This document shows positions 44,561-54,447 of a DNA stretch of 64,000 bases, piece after piece. The translations under genes were made by a program, and so were the position numbers. Under the pieces are notes generated by a model that saw only the letters and a list, made by a program, of their open reading frames with translations, was not told where the DNA came from and searched no databases. Origin of the DNA: Puccinia triticina (lineage: Eukaryota > Basidiomycota > Pucciniomycetes > Pucciniales > Pucciniaceae); NCBI RefSeq assembly GCF_026914185.1, contig NC_070561.1, forward strand, positions 1,612,001 to 1,676,000, in the 5' to 3' direction. The stretch's first letter is position 1. Each line of letters opens with the position of its first letter.

Positions 44561-47500
44561 TAGAGATGGCCCCGGCGAACCCGTTGCGGGTACCTGCTAT
44601 CCGCTGGCGGGTACCCGCCAAGGCCGTCGGGTACCTGCCAACGGGTGCGGGTGTGGGTGCATGTGTGGGTGCGGATGTCTAGGATTCTGGGAAAATTCCA
44701 GCGGGTACCCGGGTACTTTTACGCCACACCCGCCCAGATATGTAAGCCGTGGTGGCCCACAGCTGCGCAGCACAGTATCTCCGGCCCGGCCCTCCCGTCC
44801 TCTCCGCCGCTGCCCTCCTCCCTGTCGGTCCCTCCCCCCTGCACTGCCCCCCCATTCTGTACCGACTAACAATGACACGACCCCGTAAAAGGCTCTGAAG
44901 TCGGGCGGAAATAGAAGGCAACACCGAACCCAAACAAACCAATGAACAGGAAGACCAGGACGATGTGGACTCCTCAGCCACCCCAAGTAGCACACAGGTT
45001 GGAGCTGGAACGACAGATGAGCAGCGTCTAGGTGATTTCCTTTCTTTTTTTCCTTGTGGTGTATTTCACTGATAAAAATTCATATTTTGAATGTGTAGAA
45101 CACGCGCAGAAACTTGCATTCAACCAAGTTAGTTCTGCGTATGCCTCTTACGAGCCGCCCACTATGTCCAATCAGCTAGATAAGTTCCAACGCCGTATGA
45201 TTGCGTGGAAATGTAAGATGTGAGTATCATTTCTTTGAGAAGATTTAAGAAACAAGATCATGATATCCTAAACTATTCCCATTAAAATATTTCTAGATGT
45301 GCTAAAAATATCAATTGGCCGGCATACAACTCTTCATGCAGTAATCTTCTCACGCATGCAGGTCGATGCCTGAGGAAGCAGCAAAAGCCCCCAGATAACA
45401 AGAATCTCGCAACACTTGGTGTAACTGGAACCGGTGATATTGACCCGCGGGAGGCAAGTCGCATGAGTTTTTTCATTCTCTGCATTTCATTGTTCTCATC
45501 TGCCTGACCTACTCCCTCTAGGTCTTGCAAAGGTGTGCTCTTTGGTGTGCCGAGGGAGCACAACCTTTCTCGGCCTTGGAAGAAGCAAGCCTCAAGAGAG
45601 TTCTGCATCTGATCATCCTGAAACATCTTCCAACTCAAAAGATGGTCTCGAAAGCAATTCATATGCTCTACCTTTCTACGCAGGAGCACCTTTGCAAGGA
45701 ATTGCGGGTGAGTCAGCAATTTTTTTATTCCTATATTTCGACTTCAAATGTTGACCAAAAGCACCTCAAACCCCTGCCATCCATAATTTATTCAGGTCCA
45801 CAAGGGAGCACTTTACCTGGGTGTTGATGCATGGCAGACCCCAAATGGATTTGACATCATTGGAGCAGTGGTTTACCGGCTTTTGGACAACAGCGCAGGC
45901 ACAGTCAAGTTGCATGCAATGCCCTTGGACTTTGTCCAGCTTAAAGAAAGTCATACCGGCGAATACTTGGCGCGTATGGTCCAATACATTGTAGAGAAGT
46001 TTCAATTGAAAAACCGAGTAAGTTTCCTTTTTATTTTTCTCTTATATCGTTGGAAATGATAAATGATTCAACCAATCGCTCTCATTAGATATGCGGGATT
46101 GTTTCCAACAATGCGGCAAACAATGGGAAGATGGTCGCCGAGTTGGAGAAGCTTGGTTGGAAGCGGTTCAAAGGTGAGCCGCAGTGGATAAGGTGCTTTG
46201 CACATATCCTGAACCTTATTGTCAAGGCGATTCTTCGACCATTCTCACGTGACAAAAAAGCCAATGGTCAAGCTTTCGAGGATGAGGATTCTGATGAGGA
46301 GAAAGAAGCGCAGGATCTCATTGAAGGGTGAGATTATTTTTCACATTCACACTGGCTCTTAGCTGCCAAGCGAGTTCGGACCAAAGTCTGATTAAAGCTT
46401 TTGTACTTCAATCGAAGAAGAAGTTCTCACCAATGTTCTTGAGAAGTCCAATGGCGAATTACAAGAAGATGATGATCTTACTCTGGCTGATATCAATGAT
46501 CTTGAAGACGAAAAAGATGACGATGTTTATACTTCCTACTCGTGTTGTTGATCCCTTGCAAAGGTTGTTTTTTCACCCTATTCCTTTAAACCTTTAATCC
46601 ATTAACACTCATTGTTTATTTTTCATCTTCTTCAGTTTCGCACTATTGCCACCAAGTTGAAGAAATCCCCAAACTCCAAGGCCCAATTTATTGCGCTTTG
46701 TCAAGAAAATCAATGCGAGAGGCCTCATAACGTCGAACGCGACGTCCCGACTCGTTGGAACTCGACATACTTGCAGCTTTCAAGCATCATCAGATGCGAG
46801 AAGGCCATGTAAGACTATTTGCCTGATGATTCGGTCAGGGATGAACAAAACTGACATGTTTTATTTTCAAGTATTATGTGGCAGCGTGATAAGAGGTTTG
46901 GCACAACCCGCAGCATCCATGTGAGCCAGGAAGACTTCGACTTGGCCGCGGACCTTGTGCAGGTTCTGAAACCGTTTTACGACATAACCCTTCAACTATC
47001 CACATCTGGCTCAGCTCGGGTCGCCGAAGTGGTTGTCATGATTGATCAAATCACCGCGAACCTTTCAGCCGTGATCACAAACAAGAACCAATCTTATCCT
47101 CCTGCATTACAAAATGCATGCCGCGCTGGGCTTAAAATTACAAACAAGTACTATTCACTTACAGACTGCTCACCGATTTACCAAATATCAATGGGTGAGT
47201 TTCTGACTAATTCTAAGTAAAATTTTGGTAATCAAAAATTATTAATTTGATGCTTTCAGTGCTCCATCCCTTGTTCAAGGACAAGTACTTCAAGCTGGCC
47301 AAATGGCCTCAATCATGGATTGATGAGGCAATCCGCCTTACTCGCGAGATGTACGAGAAGTGGTATAAGCCTAGAAACCTGGATTCAGGCCCCAGACCGG
47401 CAAAGGTCAGCTTTCTACTTATTTTTCTCACTCCAACCCACTAAGCTGATCAAAGGATGCTGCAGCCACAAAGCGGTGTTCTGGCAGGGCTCAGCGCAGC

Positions 47501-48181
47501 TGCTGTAGCCAGATCCGCTGAATCGCTTTCGGATCCCGTGGACATATGGCTCTCTGGCGGCCTGTATTTAGAAGATGGCGAGCCAATCAATGCCCTCAAG
47601 TGGTGGACCAACCAGAAACGGAGTGGAAACGATCACAATGGTATCTTACAGATGGCTCTTGATGTCCTCAGCTGCCCAGGTAAGATTTTGCTATTATTCA
47701 AATGTATCACAACAAAAATTTGAATTTTTTTCTTTTGTTTTTCATACAGCAACAACAGTTGATGTAGAGCTGACGTTCAGCTTTGGCCGAGACTATGTCT
47801 CCACCAGGAGACATAAACTCCATCCAAAATCTGTAAGTAGAGGAATGGCATTGGCGTTCTACTCAAAGAACGACAAAATAAAACGTCTGGTGCTCCACCA
47901 ATACATGGAAAAAAAGAAGGATAAGAGGAGGAGTACTTCAAAGGATACCAGTGCCCCTGAGGGCAATGTGGTGACGGTGGAGTGAACATCTGCCACCCTG
48001 CCGTCACCAAGTTAAGTATTATGATGAAATTATAAAATCATGTTGCTGTCTGACTGCGCTTTGAGTAGCGGGTACCCGCCCAGGGCGGCGGGTACCCGCC
48101 CGCGGGTGCGGGTGTGGGTGCGGATGTGAGGATTGGGTCAAAACAGGCCGCGGGTACCCGGGTGTGTCGGAGCCATCTCCA
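44561..48181 (+). mobile_element. hAT transposon 1, inactive, 3.6 kb
   Basis: TIRs TAGAGATGGC (left) and GCCATCTCCA (right; reverse TGGAGATGGC), with one mismatch. Perfect 8-bp target duplication AACTTAAC at 44553-44560 and 48182-48189. Subterminal palindromic words GCGGGTACCCGC occur at both ends (44586-44725 and 48065-48165). It encodes a BED-type transposase with two stops and a catalytic substitution. Confidence 0.93.
44872..47985 (+). pseudogene. hAT transposase 1, broken
   Basis: About twelve exons. From the start: 44872-45031, 45099-45219, 45297-45453, 45522-45707, 45796-46017, 46089-46327, one near 46400-46563, 46636-46808, 46872-47194, 47260-47405, 47466-47679, 47750-47985. The BED finger has WKCK and a later THAGRC. 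The RNase H-like core has GVDAW (first Asp), GIVSNNAANN (Asn where the second Asp is expected), CFAHILNLIV, RDVPTRWNSTY, and VDVELTFSFGRDYV with the catalytic Glu. In-frame TGA at 44896-44898 (codon 9) and 46549-46551 break it. The 45454 intron begins GC, not GT. It is a typical fungal hAT, degraded mostly by C-to-T/G-to-A changes. Confidence 0.88.
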
Positions 48182-48330
48182 AACTTAACTAAGCACCTCC
48201 CAAGGGAGGCCAAAGGTCTTCCTCTGGGAGGGACTTATGCCTTATTGGTGAAATTTGTAAATATTTGTGCCCCCACCTTTGGACTTAGTTAAGTTTGGTG
48301 TGATGTGTGCTGTCCATCTCAAGTGAGATG

Positions 48331-49003
48331 TCTCCTTCCTGTTTTCTTTCAATCAATCTAGGCCCTCTTTGGATCTTGCAAGGGGGCTCTCTAGTTGTCT
48401 CTATGTATGTCTGCTCCTGTTATTTGAAATATGATCATTGAGTCAGAGCTTCTTCCAACCTTGCCACCCTTGGCAGCTCTTTGGTCCTATCATTGGTCTC
48501 TTCCAGTTCAGGATAGCCCCCCCCCCCCTTTTTGCATCCTTTTCTCTGAGCTTAATTTTGACACTGTTGCCTTCCAAGACCAAGAATAATGATTCTTTAT
48601 ATAGAAGAGCTTCTAAGAACATAATGGGGTAAATTTACCAATCAAAAGGCCTTGGGGATAAATTGATTGGTAAATATTATGTATGTTGGGGAAGTCGTTT
48701 TCTTGAGGCTACTTGTCAGAATAATGTTAGGGCTAATTATTTTGCTGGGAACAGCCTGTTTTGTGTCAGATGTGAAAAGAAAGAACACAAGTATGAGCTG
48801 ATAATTCACATTTCAATGACTCTGGAGATGTGTTTGAAATCATGAAAAATATAAGCTGTGCATCAATATTGTTGCACCATAGCAATAAAATATATAAATG
48901 TAAATATTAAAGTCACACATTTATCAGAGTAGAGCAAAAATGTGAACTAGGATAACTTAATATTTAACTTCTGATTCTGGGTTCATAATAAATCAATTTC
49001 TAC
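48331..49003. other. AT-rich spacer between two hAT elements
   Basis: No gene recognised. Contains a C-run at 48519-48528. Confidence 0.45.
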
Positions 49004-49011
49004 ATATAATG

Positions 49012-51886
49012 TAAGGATGGCTATTGGGCGGGCTCGGGCCGTCCGCGGGCCGGCCCGCGCTAGCCCGTGAAGTTAGCGGACAGGCCGGGCCGGGCCAGTG
49101 CAGCCAAGAACGCAGCCCGGCCCAAACCCGTTTACTAAACGGGCGGGTGGCGGGCAGCCCGCGGGCAGCCCGCGGGCTTACAATTTGCGGGCAGCCCACG
49201 GGCAGCCTGCGGGCAGCCCACGGGCAGCCTGCGGGCCGCCCGCTATTTCACCAGTCAGACTCAGGTTGCATTACAACCCTTCACCGATTACAACATATGA
49301 AAATAAAAAAGAAATTTAAGATGATTCCTTCGCCCTGGCTGCTTTGATCCAGTCTTGAGTGCACAACAATGCGTCGACCGTTTTGTCATTAAGCCGCATC
49401 TGATAATCGTCCAGCACACGCCCACTCGTTGAGAAAGCCGACTCTGATGCCACAGATGTCATGGGAATCATGAGCATTATTCTTGCAAACTGGGACAATG
49501 AAGGGAATCGAGCCGCATTTCCCTCCCACCAGCCAAGAATATTGAACTGATCGTCCTCGCTATTGGGGTCACAGACAACGTTCCGTTCTTCTAGATACAA
49601 ATCCAATTCGGCTCCGGGCGCGTTGAGTTGATGTCCAGACATGGTACCGGCCATGTATTCGTTGAACCCGGATAGATCTTTGTCGATCTTTTTAACCTTG
49701 GCCGTTGAGGCGGGTTGAGTGGATCGTTCGGCAACAGGTGATTGAGGGGGTACATATTGGTTCCAAAGCGATAGGATGGAAGACCTAACCTTTGCTGTGA
49801 AGGAATCAACCTCAGATGTTGGGAGGTGGGATTGCTGCTCAAGGCTGTAGCGAAGATAACGAATCTTATATCGTGGGTCTAGAATCAGTCCGATCGCCGC
49901 AAGCTCCTTTGATGAATCCCAGTACTTGTGAAACTTCTCGAGCATCGGCTTGACCATGTCATGGAGGCGAGTTTCTATTTCACTAGGGCAGGTGCGAGGT
50001 TCGGCATAGTGGGCTAGTTGCTTCTGAATGGCGGTCATTGCGCGGTAGGCATGGTTGATGGTTGGATACTGTGTTCCACTTAAGACAAGGGTGGCTGAGA
50101 GAAAATATATCAGTAGATGTTTGATGGATGCTCACAGTAAGATTCAAATAAGCTTGCCTTGGTAGAAAGGCTCGAGGAAATCTTGGATGACGCCGAGTTC
50201 CTCCCATTGTGCTTCGCTTGGGCAAGTTTCAAATTTGTTGTCTTCAAGATCGATTTGCTGGAAGGCCAACTTACATGGCATTGATGACTCAATCATTAAG
50301 AAGGTCGCGTTCCATCGGGTCGGTACATCCTTGGATGGGTGTTTCATGTCTTCGGCTAGATTCACAGAAACAAGAGCCTTGTTGAAGGCATCCATCCGAG
50401 ACAAAGATCCGTGTATGTACTGAACACTATTTCGGAGTGACTCGACTGCGGGACCTACAACCTTGAGACCATCCTTGACCACTAGGTTGATGACATGCGC
50501 CATACATCGGACATGGAAGTATGGCGACGTCGTAGGAGTTGAGCTAGCAACCGAGCGATCCTTTATCAATTGCTGTAGCCGGGTCATAGCTGCCGTGTTG
50601 TTGACAGCATTGTCAAGGGTAACGAAAGCGACTTTGTTCAAGCTCTTCCAATCGTTGAGAACTTGACATATTCGCTCCGAGATCGCATGGCCAGTGTGCG
50701 GAGGCGGGAGGGGCCGGAAGCTGATGATCTTCTTGTTCAGTTCCCACTTGTTGATGTAGTGGGCCGTTATTACCATGTAGCCAGTCAGATCGGAGGCTGT
50801 CCACATGTCAGTGGTTAAGGAGATCATCTTCGCTTTTGCCATCATTGCCATTTCGCCTTGCTTCATGTGATTGTAGATAGCCATACAATCACTCCGCACT
50901 GCCTTTCGTCGGGGCATGGTGAAGTTGGGCTGGGCTGACTCCATAAACTCTCGGAATCCCGGATGATCGGCCATCGCGAACGGGTATTCATGCTCAATAA
51001 TTGCTTTTGCAAATTTCTCTCGAGTTTTTTCTTGAGAGAAGATCCAAACACGGTTTCTGGTGGTTTGGGAGGAGCTGGTGAAACCGAGAAGTCCTTGTCT
51101 GGGTTGAACGAGAGCCCCGCTGTCTGTGATACAGCGATCAGAATGTCGTCGGAGATGGTTCGTTCCTGCCGATGATGTAGCCGAGAGTTTGAGGTTGCAG
51201 TAGTTGCATATTGCCTTCGATACACCTCCTGATGATTGCAATATCAAAATTCAAAAGATCCGAGTCAGTTATATCTATACTTATAGAAACTAAGAGGGAT
51301 AAGAACAGGACGGCCCACCTTCTTCAATCTTCTTGAAATGGTCCCACACCTTGCTGGTGAGTTTACGCTTTTTGAACAAGCTCCCTTCGGCGGTTTCTTG
51401 TGATTCACTCAAACTGTCGGCGGGGGCTGGTGTCTGGGGGGCTGAAGCCTCAGTTCTAGGTGGCTGCCTATCGATCTCCTGCTGCGTAGTCGATGGAGTT
51501 TCTGGTTCCGATCTCTCGGCGACGCGGATATCGTCAGTTTTGCCTTCTTCCTCGGACGAACCAGGGTGTGCGCGTGTCTTTCTCTTTGCCATTGTGGCCC
51601 GTGGGGGTGAGTTGGTCACCGGTTGACTGTCGATGGCTAGTTCGTAGTTGGCTGAGGTGGCACTGCAGCTGCCAGCGGCAGCCAGTCCCGCTTCGGAGAA
51701 CACCGGTCCCCCGACCGGGGGCGGCCCACGGGCGCCCGCGGGCCGCCCGCGAGCCGCCCGTTTGCTAAACGGGTCGGACGGGCCGGGCCGATTTTAAATT
51801 ATTATCTGAAATGTGTGTCCGAACCCGGCCCAAACCCGCGCGGGTTCGGGCGGCCCATTGGCCGGCCCGCCCTATAGCCATCCTTA
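49012..51886 (-). mobile_element. hAT transposon 2, apparently intact, 2.9 kb
   Basis: TIRs TAAGGATGGCTAT (left) and the complement ATAGCCATCCTTA (right), perfect. Perfect 8-bp target duplication ATATAATG at 49004-49011 and 51887-51894. Subterminal arrays of GGGCAGCCCGC-like words lie at 49030-49245 and 51705-51870. Transposase without stops or frameshifts. The clean ends indicate recent insertion. Confidence 0.95.
49316..51592 (-). CDS. hAT transposase 2, BED finger type, intact
   Basis: Exons 51592-51319, 51228-50158, 50094-49316; 707 residues from ATG 51592. A Ser/Glu/Pro-rich N terminus is followed by a BED finger (SKVWDHFKK, CNYC, NHLRRHSDRC). The catalytic core is complete: LTTDMWTASD with the first Asp, VTLDNAVNN with the second, CMAHVINLVV, KDVPTRWNATF, and SVASESAFSTSGRV with the catalytic Glu. 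The dimerisation part is FNILGWWEGNAARFPSL. Intron 2 (50157-50095, 63 nt) has a GC donor (AAG|GCAAGC) and a TCTCAG acceptor. No GT donor fits the frame. It could also act on related non-autonomous elements. Confidence 0.93.
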
Positions 51887-51894
51887 ATATAATG

Positions 51895-52499
51895 GATTCA
51901 ATTTATGGAGTATGGTTTTGATTGGTCTTACCATGGCACAAGTGTTTGAGATAATCATCACATAGGATAACTTGACTCAACTCAAGCTTCAACTGAAACC
52001 AGTCCATTGTAGATCTGCAGGGGTGAAAAATTTAACATATTCTGGCACTGTGCACATGGAGGAAGGAGATAATTCATCCATACTACATAACCGGAAGGAT
52101 GTCCAATGAAACATGGATAGAAACTTTGATGTATATATGGCAGCTTGAGCACCTTCAATTACAGGGAGTCATGGGGCATCATTTTAAAGTTAGATACCTT
52201 ATCTTCAATTTCTTTTATTATTCAGTGGTAATACTCATTCAAACAGTAATTCAGTCATTTTCAATCCTATTTTAACACATTTCCTTCCTGGTGTAGGGGT
52301 TTAGTTCCAAGTGATTGGAGAAAATAATCTGATATTTCCTTGTAAGGTAATAATTGTGATTATACAAAGATCTTTTATTCACACATAGCTAGAAATCTAC
52401 TGAGCAATATTAGTGGTATTTGAAATTGAATCGTAACTTCATAAACATAAATTCATGAAGGGATTTTGGCTGGTATAATGGATTCATATCCCTGTCAAA
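51895..52499. other. AT-rich spacer, no gene recognised
   Basis: No supported frame; AT-rich with short runs. Confidence 0.4.
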
Positions 52500-52640
52500 T
52501 TACCTTATTATTTTCTTTTTGTAATTTTGAAGACCACTATTCATAGCAAGAAGAAAGAAAAGTGTCATATCATTGTCTGGTTGCTGAATTTCATTGACTT
52601 GTCCTTGGCGTAAGGTTATAGGATTAGCTGTGACCTCAAT
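52500..52640 (-). pseudogene. Decayed fragment of the small cationic secreted family
   Basis: The minus-strand stretch GATATGACACTTTTCTTTCT followed by TCTTGCTATGAATAG closely matches the signal-peptide part of the intact neighbour (GATATGGCACTTTTCTGCCT, then TCTTGCTATTTATAT). The rest of the gene is not recognisable. Confidence 0.4.
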
Positions 52641-52870
52641 CATAAAACAGGCTACAAGGAATCTGAAAGGGCAAATATCTTCACTGGTGATATTTGCGGG
52701 GAAAACTCGCAAGTGATGAAAATGTGACAGCTTGGTCTGAAAATCAACCATAAATTTATAGAGAAACAAATGATTATTAGTGAAAAATTGTAATCAAGGA
52801 CAAGTTTCAATGACATCAAAGTCCAAGTTCCATTCAATTCCATTGCTAGTGATCCAAACGGCAGTTTGAA

Positions 52871-53197
52871 CTATTTGTTTTTCTTGACACAGTTTCCTGC
52901 TTTATTGCGTTTTTGGTTCTGCTTGCATTTATTGACACATTTCCCTTTAACGCGCTCCTTCCCATTTGCACACCCTCCGGCTTGGGGAAGCGGAGATCTA
53001 CGCTTGAGTGACAAGCCAAAGTTTGAGTTGTTGGCTGATCTTTTTGGACTTTCCGTAATAACCCTCCCTTGATCTTGCGGCAGAATGCTGTCTTCGCAAA
53101 GAGCTGGACATGCTCCTAGTAATATAAATAGCAAGAAGGCAGAAAAGTGCCATATCTTGATGCCATAGAATAAGCCGCCTGCTTTCATTTGAACCAT
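52871..53197 (-). CDS. Small cationic cysteine-containing secreted protein, family member 2
   Basis: 108 residues from ATG 53197. YGIKIWHFSAFLLFILLGAC forms a signal-peptide-like segment near residues 11-30. The mature part contains LKR-RSPLPQAGGCANGKE and a Lys/Asn-rich tail with five cysteines in GKC-V-KC-NC spacing. The paralogue at 38176-38469 has the same N-terminal motif, the R-RSP motif and the Cys pattern but lies 15 kb away in opposite orientation. A second decayed fragment lies just downstream at 52.5 kb, so the family has local copies. Function unknown. Confidence 0.75.
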   Translation of the reverse strand: MVQMKAGGLFYGIKIWHFSAFLLFILLGACPALCEDSILPQDQGRVITESPKRSANNSNFGLSLKRRSPLPQAGGCANGKERVKGKCVNKCKQNQKRNKAGNCVKKNK

Positions 53198-54323
53198 GGT
53201 TACTGCGTAGATGAGGGCTAAACACTTCTGATAATAGCACTAGAATCAAAATCTTAGGGAAATTGTTTATCATAAATCCAAATTGGCTTGGATTCATACA
53301 AAAAAAGGAACAAACCAGATGTGAAAAATTGTTTGGACCACAGTCAAAGTCGGGTAATGAACGCGGATTGAGTACGTGTCGGGAAGGCTCGCGGCAGGGA
53401 GCCTTTCTAGCTTTCTGAGAGATCGTGAGAAGAGAGTGATTAATTTCGATATCAATACATACCACCGTATGACATGATGAAAAATAAATAGGGAGTAATG
53501 AAGATTAAAAAAAGGAAGATATCAAACATACCTAGGATTAATGAAGAATGCAGATTCCAGATCAAGCGCACAGTGGATGAACTCACAACCAGGTGAGTGT
53601 CAATACGGGGAGTAGAGAGCGCCGAGAAGTGTTGAGTCAAGATATGACCGGTACTTGATGGCAGTTAAAAGCTACGATGAGTTTATGTATTATGGTAATA
53701 AGGAAACTACCAAGAAGTTAGCCAGGATAGAGTCGGATCAGAATTTGGTAGGAAACTCGGGATGCCCGACAGAAGCTTCCATTTTATAAGCGATGAGTGA
53801 ATCGCTATCCAGATTTGAGACTACAACCGACTTCCTCACTTGTCGCTGTACGTCGCGAAGCAAGCGCAAGCTTGTTCTCGAATCTGCTGAGGAATCATTA
53901 GATTTTGATACTAATTCATGGTGACAAAGTGAACCCCAAAAGTTGAAATTCATGCTTACCCTTAGACTAGTAGCTAAGCTAAGTCTAAGATCACGAGTTT
54001 ATCTGTTGATAACTTGATATGTTCCATCAGCGTGAGCTGCTATTTCGTTAGAATTTAAACAACACGGCACTCGGGCAAATTTCGAGAATGCAATAAGTTG
54101 ACAACAGTTACTAATAGCAGCAACATAGCTCCCAGCGCAATGCTTGTGTCGGAGGGTGGCCATGCGCAACTTTAACTCGGGAATCGGGTTCTAGAGCCCT
54201 CGCAAGTATGTAGCCTGACAATAAATGGGTGAAGACCGAGTGCCTGTGCAACGTTTATTGAACAGGCGGGGCAACCCTGTCGCGACGAGGGTCACTCCGG
54301 TGCGTTGGACGGAGAGGCTGTAC
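53198..54323. other. Intergenic, no gene recognised
   Basis: Upstream region of the secreted gene. A short frame at 53738-53953 (ATG at 53953, 71 codons, minus strand) has no family support and is not claimed as a gene. Confidence 0.4.
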
Positions 54324-54332
54324 CTCGACAAC

Positions 54333-54438
54333 CTAACTTAATCAAGTCCCTCTATTGGAGGGGGGACGGCGTCCCGCAGGGACCCGCCCTCCTTCGGAGG
54401 TCGCTTCGCTCCCCCGAGGAGGGAATTAGCCAAGTTAG
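54333..54438. mobile_element. CTAACTT-family MITE, 106 bp, with 9-bp target duplication
   Basis: Ends CTAACTT (54333-54339) and AAGTTAG (54432-54438). Flanking perfect 9-bp repeats CTCGACAAC at 54324-54332 and 54439-54447. Outer parts CAAGTCCCTC and GAGGGAATTAG. The interior is GC-rich with short hairpins. A 9-bp duplication is in the range of Mutator-like elements. Confidence 0.85.
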
Positions 54439-54447
54439 CTCGACAAC

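Larger units (their letters stand above)
44551..48298. mobile_element. CTAACTT-family MITE interrupted by a hAT
   Basis: Left end CTAACTTAAC at 44551 and right end CTTAGTTAAGTTTGG at 48284-48298. The pre-insertion MITE is about 119 bp. It is flanked by TGTGATGT at 44543-44550 and 48299-48306, so the MITE itself inserted with an 8-bp duplication, into the right arm of the sixth palindrome. The hAT then landed in its left TIR. Confidence 0.8.
44409..48330. repeat. Array of seven compensated 16-bp palindromes, split by a transposon
   Basis: Hairpins at 44409-44425, 44440-44455, 44462-44477, 44484-44499, 44509-44524, 44534-44549 and, beyond the nested insertion, 48315-48330. Typical unit CATCTCAAGTGAGATG: six-base arms around AAGT or AAAT. 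Variants CATCCC/GGGATG and CATCAC/GTGATG change both arms together. Spacing is 22 or 25 bp with TCTTTC or TATCTTTTC linkers. Only the fifth unit has unpaired arms. Confidence 0.85.

Noticed and set aside
44511..44995. Open frames in the left end of hAT 1
   Set aside because: They read through GCGGGTACCCGC subterminal repeats; the transposase starts at 44872.
53738..53953. 71-codon minus-strand frame starting at ATG
   Set aside because: Short, no family resemblance, and the ATG sits beside a donor-like GGTAAGC. Chance frame or fragment.
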